A DNA stretch of 64,000 nt. Source: Oxytricha trifallax. Lineage: Eukaryota > Ciliophora > Spirotrichea > Sporadotrichida > Oxytrichidae. Both the position numbers and the translations under genes were made by a program. The notes beneath the pieces were generated by a model. The model was not told the DNA's origin. It saw only the letters and a list, made by a program, of their open reading frames with translations, and made no database searches. The stretch is from NCBI GenBank assembly GCA_000711775.1, contig ARYC01000092.1, positions 1 to 64,000 of the forward strand, in the 5' to 3' direction. This document shows positions 60,101-64,000 of the stretch, piece by piece; positions within the stretch are counted from its first letter, which is position 1, and the number at the start of each line of letters is the position of its first letter.

Positions 60101-61397
60101 AATTTTATTCAGCTTGCTTTTAAAGTAATTATTATTATTTTATATAATTTGATGTTCCTTTAACCTATTTAAATTCCTTTTCCATTTCTTAAAATTGTTT
60201 TTAAATATCTTTAATTATTTATTTTTATTGATTAGATTCTCTTCATTAAGAAATTATCTAATTTATTAAATGGTGATATTCTGATTTTCTATGCATTGAA
60301 TATGGATCCGATACGACCCTTTCGTATATATCAAGTTTTTTTCCCAAATCTTTCATAATCGCTATAAATAGCATGCCCGTATTGTTATCCTTCCTCAGTT
60401 TTTTTCATGCAGTAATGTTTATTTCTTTGTTTATTTGTTAGTGTAAAACCACATAAATTACAAAAGTATAAGTCTATAAGTTAACTAGTAAATTTAATTT
60501 TTTACATGATGGTCTGTTTGTTCAATTTTAATTCAAAGTAAATTAATATTATATTATTTGACAATTCATAAATAATTCTAATTCATTTATTTAAATATTT
60601 AAAACAAAGAAAATAGAGATAATCACTTTTGTGTTTGAATTATTAGATTATTTTTTCAAGTAAAATTTTCGATAAAATAAAATTATAAAACCTATTAAAT
60701 TATAAGCTTCAAGGAAAACAAATAGCAGCATGAAAATATTGAAATTCATTTTAAAAAAATTAAAGCTAAGAAATCAAAAATTTAATATTTTTCAAATTGA
60801 CTCAAGATCTTATATATTTTTGAACAATTCTCAGTCGCTTATTAAAAATATAGTTCTTTCGCTCTCATATCGGACAAAATATATGTAAAATCTAATCTAA
60901 ATAAATCAAGCAAAATAAATTTTAAGAATTTTTAAATTGATTTGGCGCTCAAATTTAACAACATCAAAAATATACTAGATAAGAGCTATTTGTGATAAAA
61001 TCTTATCTTAAAAATAAAGAAAAAATAAAGTATTAGAACAAATCAATTATATCATCTAATTTAAATTAAAAATCAATTTAAACTTAAAGGGCTAACAATG
61101 TCGTAATAGATATTTACACTTCATTTATGTTTTATATGAAAGATTATTGACATAAGGTTTTTGTAAAAAATGATTTATATTGTATTATAAAGAATTAGAT
61201 AAACCCTTTTAGTTATTATATCAACTAAATCATCTCTTTTTGAATGTTAATTATGTTTATAATATTCTTTATTTAAAATATAATTTACATCTTAATTTAT
61301 TCTTTGAAGGTAAAACCCCAAAGCTATTATTTACAATTTCTCGTAAACGATAGAAATTAATTTAAATACAATTATATATAACTTAATACCATTTAAT
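57151..61397. other. Extended AT-rich spacer
   Basis: No sustained coding frame. Minor items: a G-run with a GGTG/CACC hairpin near 57522-57540, a single G4T4 at 59614-59621, a pyrimidine-rich run at about 59995-60075, and a GC-richer patch with a hairpin at 60311-60327. Confidence 0.55.
60311..60327. repeat. Small hairpin ATACGA-CCCTT-TCGTAT
   Basis: Six perfect pairs around a five-base loop in a locally GC-richer patch (60301-60415) inside AT-rich spacer. Could be part of a small RNA, but no family boxes were recognised. Confidence 0.4.
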
Positions 61398-61926
61398 TCA
61401 CTTCACAAATTATACAATCTCTCTCTCTCTCAACGTCTTAAGCTGATCCATCCTCTCGTTGTCCAAATCCTTGAATTCGTCACTTGCTTCATCCATAGCT
61501 CTGAATTTCTTAGCTACACTGGTCAATAAATTCACGGTAGTTCTTGTGAGAGCGGTCTTGAACCTGAGGAGGAACTTCAAGGGGTTGTGTCATGAGCTCA
61601 TCATTAGATTGATCAAGTCTTTGCCTAATCGGTTAACAATCGTGTTTCTTCTCTATTTCATGAGCCCACCAATCTTCTACTTGATATCTTTCTAGTTGAA
61701 CTTAATACCCCCTATTGATCAGGTACTTCTTCACAGTAGTCTGAAAGTTCTACCAAAATACGACCTAACGCGCAGATTTTGGTTTTAAGCAGGCCCAGTA
61801 GAGAGCGATTATTGCCTCAGAGTGGTACTCCTCGTTGATCCCACTCAGGTACTTTGTGAGATAAGGTAGCTCCTTCAATTTTTCCAGGTCAGATCTCAGC
61901 TCCAGTATTTTGCTTGCAATATCCAT
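61398..61926 (-). pseudogene. GC-richer unrecognised gene with one frameshift and one internal TGA
   Basis: ATG 61926 opens MDIASKILELRSDLEKLKEL, followed by YLTKYLSGINEEYHSEAII and ALYWACLKPKSARQVVF. At a run of five C (61708-61712 on the plus strand) the frame must shift by one base to continue FNQKDIKQKIGGLMKQRRN and RLGKDLINLMMSS. After an in-frame TGA (61592-61590) it continues PLKFLLRFKTALTRT, then an acidic coil and a GA-repeat-coded RERE end, stopping at TGA 61400-61398. Removing one base from 529 gives a multiple of three. The product would be about 175 residues, mostly helical. Its base composition is clearly richer in G and C than its surroundings. It could be a damaged host gene, part of a mobile element, or an intact gene carrying a sequencing error in the C run plus a recoded TGA. 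Confidence 0.55.
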
Positions 61927-62195
61927 CGCTCCTCATTGCTCTTTCAAGCTAGTCGAATTAGCAAATTTTGATAATTTTTCACATCGGGATTTTCTGATAG
62001 TAATTTTTGCAAATATTTTGTGACAGGCAAATTAGACCTTTTTTGATTATGACCGTTAGCTGAATAGTACCTCAATCAAGAGCCATTGATTTGTTCTAGT
62101 GAGTTAAAAATCCCTACACAGCCAGCTGTTCTTATTTTTTAGATAAGGAGTCATCTTCATTGCTACATGACCATAGTAATGAGGAATATTCAGAC
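61927..62195. other. Spacer left of the second TBE
   Basis: No gene seen. It ends at the ATT target site of the TBE. Confidence 0.5.
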
Positions 62196-62335
62196 ATTCA
62201 AAACCCCAAAACCCTTTCAGTAGTTTGATTGAGTTTTTGATTGATAAAAGTAGACTATTAGTGCATACTTTATTAGGGTTTTAATAGGGTTTATGTAGGG
62301 GTTTAATGTTTAAATATTAATATTTTAGTGAGTAT

Positions 62336-63381
62336 ATGCGAAGTTTGGGGTCACTTAATGACAGTGAGTATATAGATTTATTGTTTAAGTTGCGTTATGG
62401 ATGTGATTAATATGGTGATCAACTCAGACCTATTCTTAATTATACATCAATAGCAAAGCTACTACATAAATCTCCTGCAAATGTGAGGTCTCACTGTCTA
62501 TTAGCATTAAATTTAAAGAAATAGCAGCTTAATTCTAAGCCTAAAAGACCTCGAAAATTTTAGCAGCATCATATTGAATATCCTATTAATGATAAGACTC
62601 TTAAATACTAGGCTCATTTCTCTCTAGCCTAGAGGCTGTGATGTTTCATCGCCAATTTCCTGAGCTTCACATATCTGCTTAATCGATAGCTAACATATAT
62701 AAAAAGAACGGAATATCTTACAAGACAGTCAATCGCATTAAGAGAGTGATTGACTTTAATGTTCCATTTTATAAGAATAATTTAAATTATATATTCGATT
62801 AATGCAGAGGCCTATTACTAATAATATTAAATTAATACACGCTGATGAGGCAGTATTCACGTTAATACCTTCATATCAAGGTCTTGGTATAAAAGATATA
62901 GCAACATTGAAGTATATGATTAAAAGGTTAAGGTTTAAACTCATGCAATTCTTAGTGGAATAAGCGAAGATAACGGCCTCGAGACTTATGTTATCCACCC
63001 TCGCTCAATAAAGACCGAATAATACATAAAGTTCTTATAATAACTCAGAGATAGTACGCCGACTAAGAGATTATTCTGTTTGTAGATAACTTATCTGTCC
63101 ATAAAACTAAAGACACAAGGAAGGAATATGAAAGGCTAAACATAACACCTGTATTTAATGTTCCCTACAGTCCTCAGTTCAATGGTATCGAATTATATTG
63201 GGGGTTATTGAAAGGTCATTATAAGAAATTGCTACTCTATCACTTGATGCACGACTTAAAGATAGATACAGTAGATTTCATTAAGAGTGCTGCTAAGAGA
63301 GTCAGCGATGATAAAGCTAAAGTATGCGCAAGAGAAGGGAGATTTTGTGTTTATAAATAAGTTTTAGATGTAAACGAATGA
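62336..63381 (+). pseudogene. TBE 42-kDa-type transposase, DD34E, frameshifted
   Basis: ATG 62336 opens MRSLGSLNDSEYIDLLFKLR, helix-rich DNA-binding-type sequence. The frame breaks at TGA 62639-62641 and continues in another frame (HISAQSIANIYKKNGIS), with further changes near 62805, 62930 and 63080. DDE residues are visible: HADEAVFT near 62840, LFVDNLSVHK with Asp at 63085-63087, and NGIELYWGLLKG with Glu at 63190-63192, exactly 34 residues later, as in IS630-Tc1-mariner enzymes. The stop is TGA 63379-63381. Known: TBE transposases take part in germline DNA elimination in Oxytricha. This copy cannot make a full protein. It converges on the next ORF, leaving six bases between the stops. Confidence 0.9.
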
Positions 63382-63387
63382 ATAAGT

Positions 63388-64000
63388 TCACATATTAAAT
63401 TTTCCCGTAAAGGAATTTGGCTTATCTTTCTTTTCTTCCTCTTAAGGCATGCTTGGGCCCATGTTTCTTCTCTTAGTGCCAGCCCCTGCATCTATGTTCA
63501 TCTCTTCTGGCTTTTATAAATCTTTGAAGAGCCTCTTACTCAATTCATGTTTTACTTGAGACTTTCTCTCTCTGTTTAATTTGCTGCCCTTTCATCAAGT
63601 ATATAGCAGTACCAGGTTTTTCTATAAAGTTAGAAGACTAAGCTTACTTGAGATGTAAGGATGCTTTTGAAGTTCCTACAGCCAGGTATCACTTATTTTA
63701 ATACCTTGCTTCTCTTTTTCTTCAGGAGAGATGCTGTATCGTTTCTTGTGAGCTTCTTAAATAACTTCACTTAAGTACTCAGGTTTCAGAGTTGCAAGAA
63801 CACCAAAGAAGAAGTTTCTCTCTGGCAACCTATTAGAGAGCTGTAGCTTTGATGGAAGTAGAGAGCTACGTCCGGATCACTCATAGCATCGTCATATAGG
63901 TTTGTCACTGATATTTCAGGGTAGTTAGGTATCTCGATCATTCTAATTTCATCAGACTTAAAAGCTTTTTTCTCTTCATTTAACAATGCTTTTAAGAATG
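63388..64000 (-). pseudogene. TBE second ORF (22-kDa position), partial and damaged
   Basis: Minus-strand coding pieces in different frames: NEEKKAFKSDEIRMIEIPNY and DAMSDPDVALYFHQSY (63986-63800), FFGVLATLKPEYLSEVIQ and SDTWLQELQKHPYISSK (about 63805-63640), and a basic C-terminus (KRRNMGPSMPQEEEKKDK) ending at TGA 63390-63388. At least two frame changes or TGAs interrupt it. Its position next to and convergent with the transposase matches the TBE 22-kDa ORF, whose function is unknown. The 5' end lies outside the window. Confidence 0.7.

Larger units (their letters stand above)
62196..64000 (+). mobile_element. Left part of a TBE transposon
   Basis: ATT at 62196-62198 is followed by CAAAACCCCAAAACCC at 62199-62214, the C4A4 terminus. 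A G-rich subterminal zone (agggttttaatagggttt near 62275-62292) mirrors the C-rich zone near 670-695. Then come the transposase gene (+) and a convergent minus-strand ORF. The layout follows TBEs of Oxytricha; the element continues beyond the window. Both ORFs are broken, so this copy looks dead. Confidence 0.9.

Noticed and set aside
61459-61695. Plus-strand 78-residue protein
   Set aside because: Shadow of the better minus-strand frame at 61398-61926.

Overview
The window reads as germline (micronuclear) DNA of a spirotrichous ciliate, most likely Oxytricha or a close relative. Five points support this. (1) Long reading frames stay open only if TAA and TAG are glutamine, with TGA the only stop. 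(2) Transposon ends carry C4A4/G4T4 telomere-like termini flanked by ANT target sites, as in the Telomere-Bearing Elements (TBEs) of Oxytricha. (3) Genes are cut by short AT-rich segments flanked by 3-10 bp direct repeats (pointers); removing the segment plus one pointer restores the frame, which is the MDS/IES organisation of a micronucleus. (4) One gene is scrambled, with two coding segments inverted relative to the other four. (5) Composition is very AT-rich.

Layout. 1-741: decayed right end of a TBE (57-kDa-type kinase tail and G4T4 terminus). 1229-2634 (+): four-helix membrane protein of TMEM17/TMEM216 type with two IESs and two introns. 3607-3719 (-): U5 spliceosomal snRNA. 4114-9256 (-): large coiled-coil protein with C-terminal kelch repeats, in about seven MDSs. 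9344-12787: scrambled leucine-rich-repeat gene, probably XRRA1-like; MDS1-2 on the minus strand, MDS3-6 on the plus strand, with every junction resolved by a pointer. 13082-16359 (-): unrecognised coiled-coil-containing protein. 16914-16985: tRNA-Gln(UUG). 17000-19790: AT-rich spacer.

20302-57012 is the most striking part: a tandem array of about 2.5-kb units, 15 copies of a 1.64-kb block B separated by 14 copies of a 0.87-kb block K. B is part of a minus-strand host-type gene (gene D), whose native 3' part lies left of the array (19798-20301) and whose native 5' part lies right of it (57013-57150). K is the right end of a TBE-like transposon: a 5'-truncated kinase domain (HRDLKPEN, DFN, WDVWALA) followed by a telomere-like terminus and an ATT. 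The array therefore seems to have grown inside gene D. B copies look nearly identical to each other, while K copies carry many substitutions and indels: copies 1-5 and 14 stay open, and 6-13 are broken.

57150-61390 is AT-rich spacer. 61398-61926 (-) is a GC-richer gene with one frameshift and one internal TGA. 62199 to the window end is the left part of a second TBE: C4A4 terminus with ATT target site, frameshifted DD34E transposase (+), then a convergent, damaged ORF (-) in the position of the TBE 22-kDa ORF.

All coordinates, frames and pointers were read by eye. Family names rest on motif recognition, and no database was consulted.
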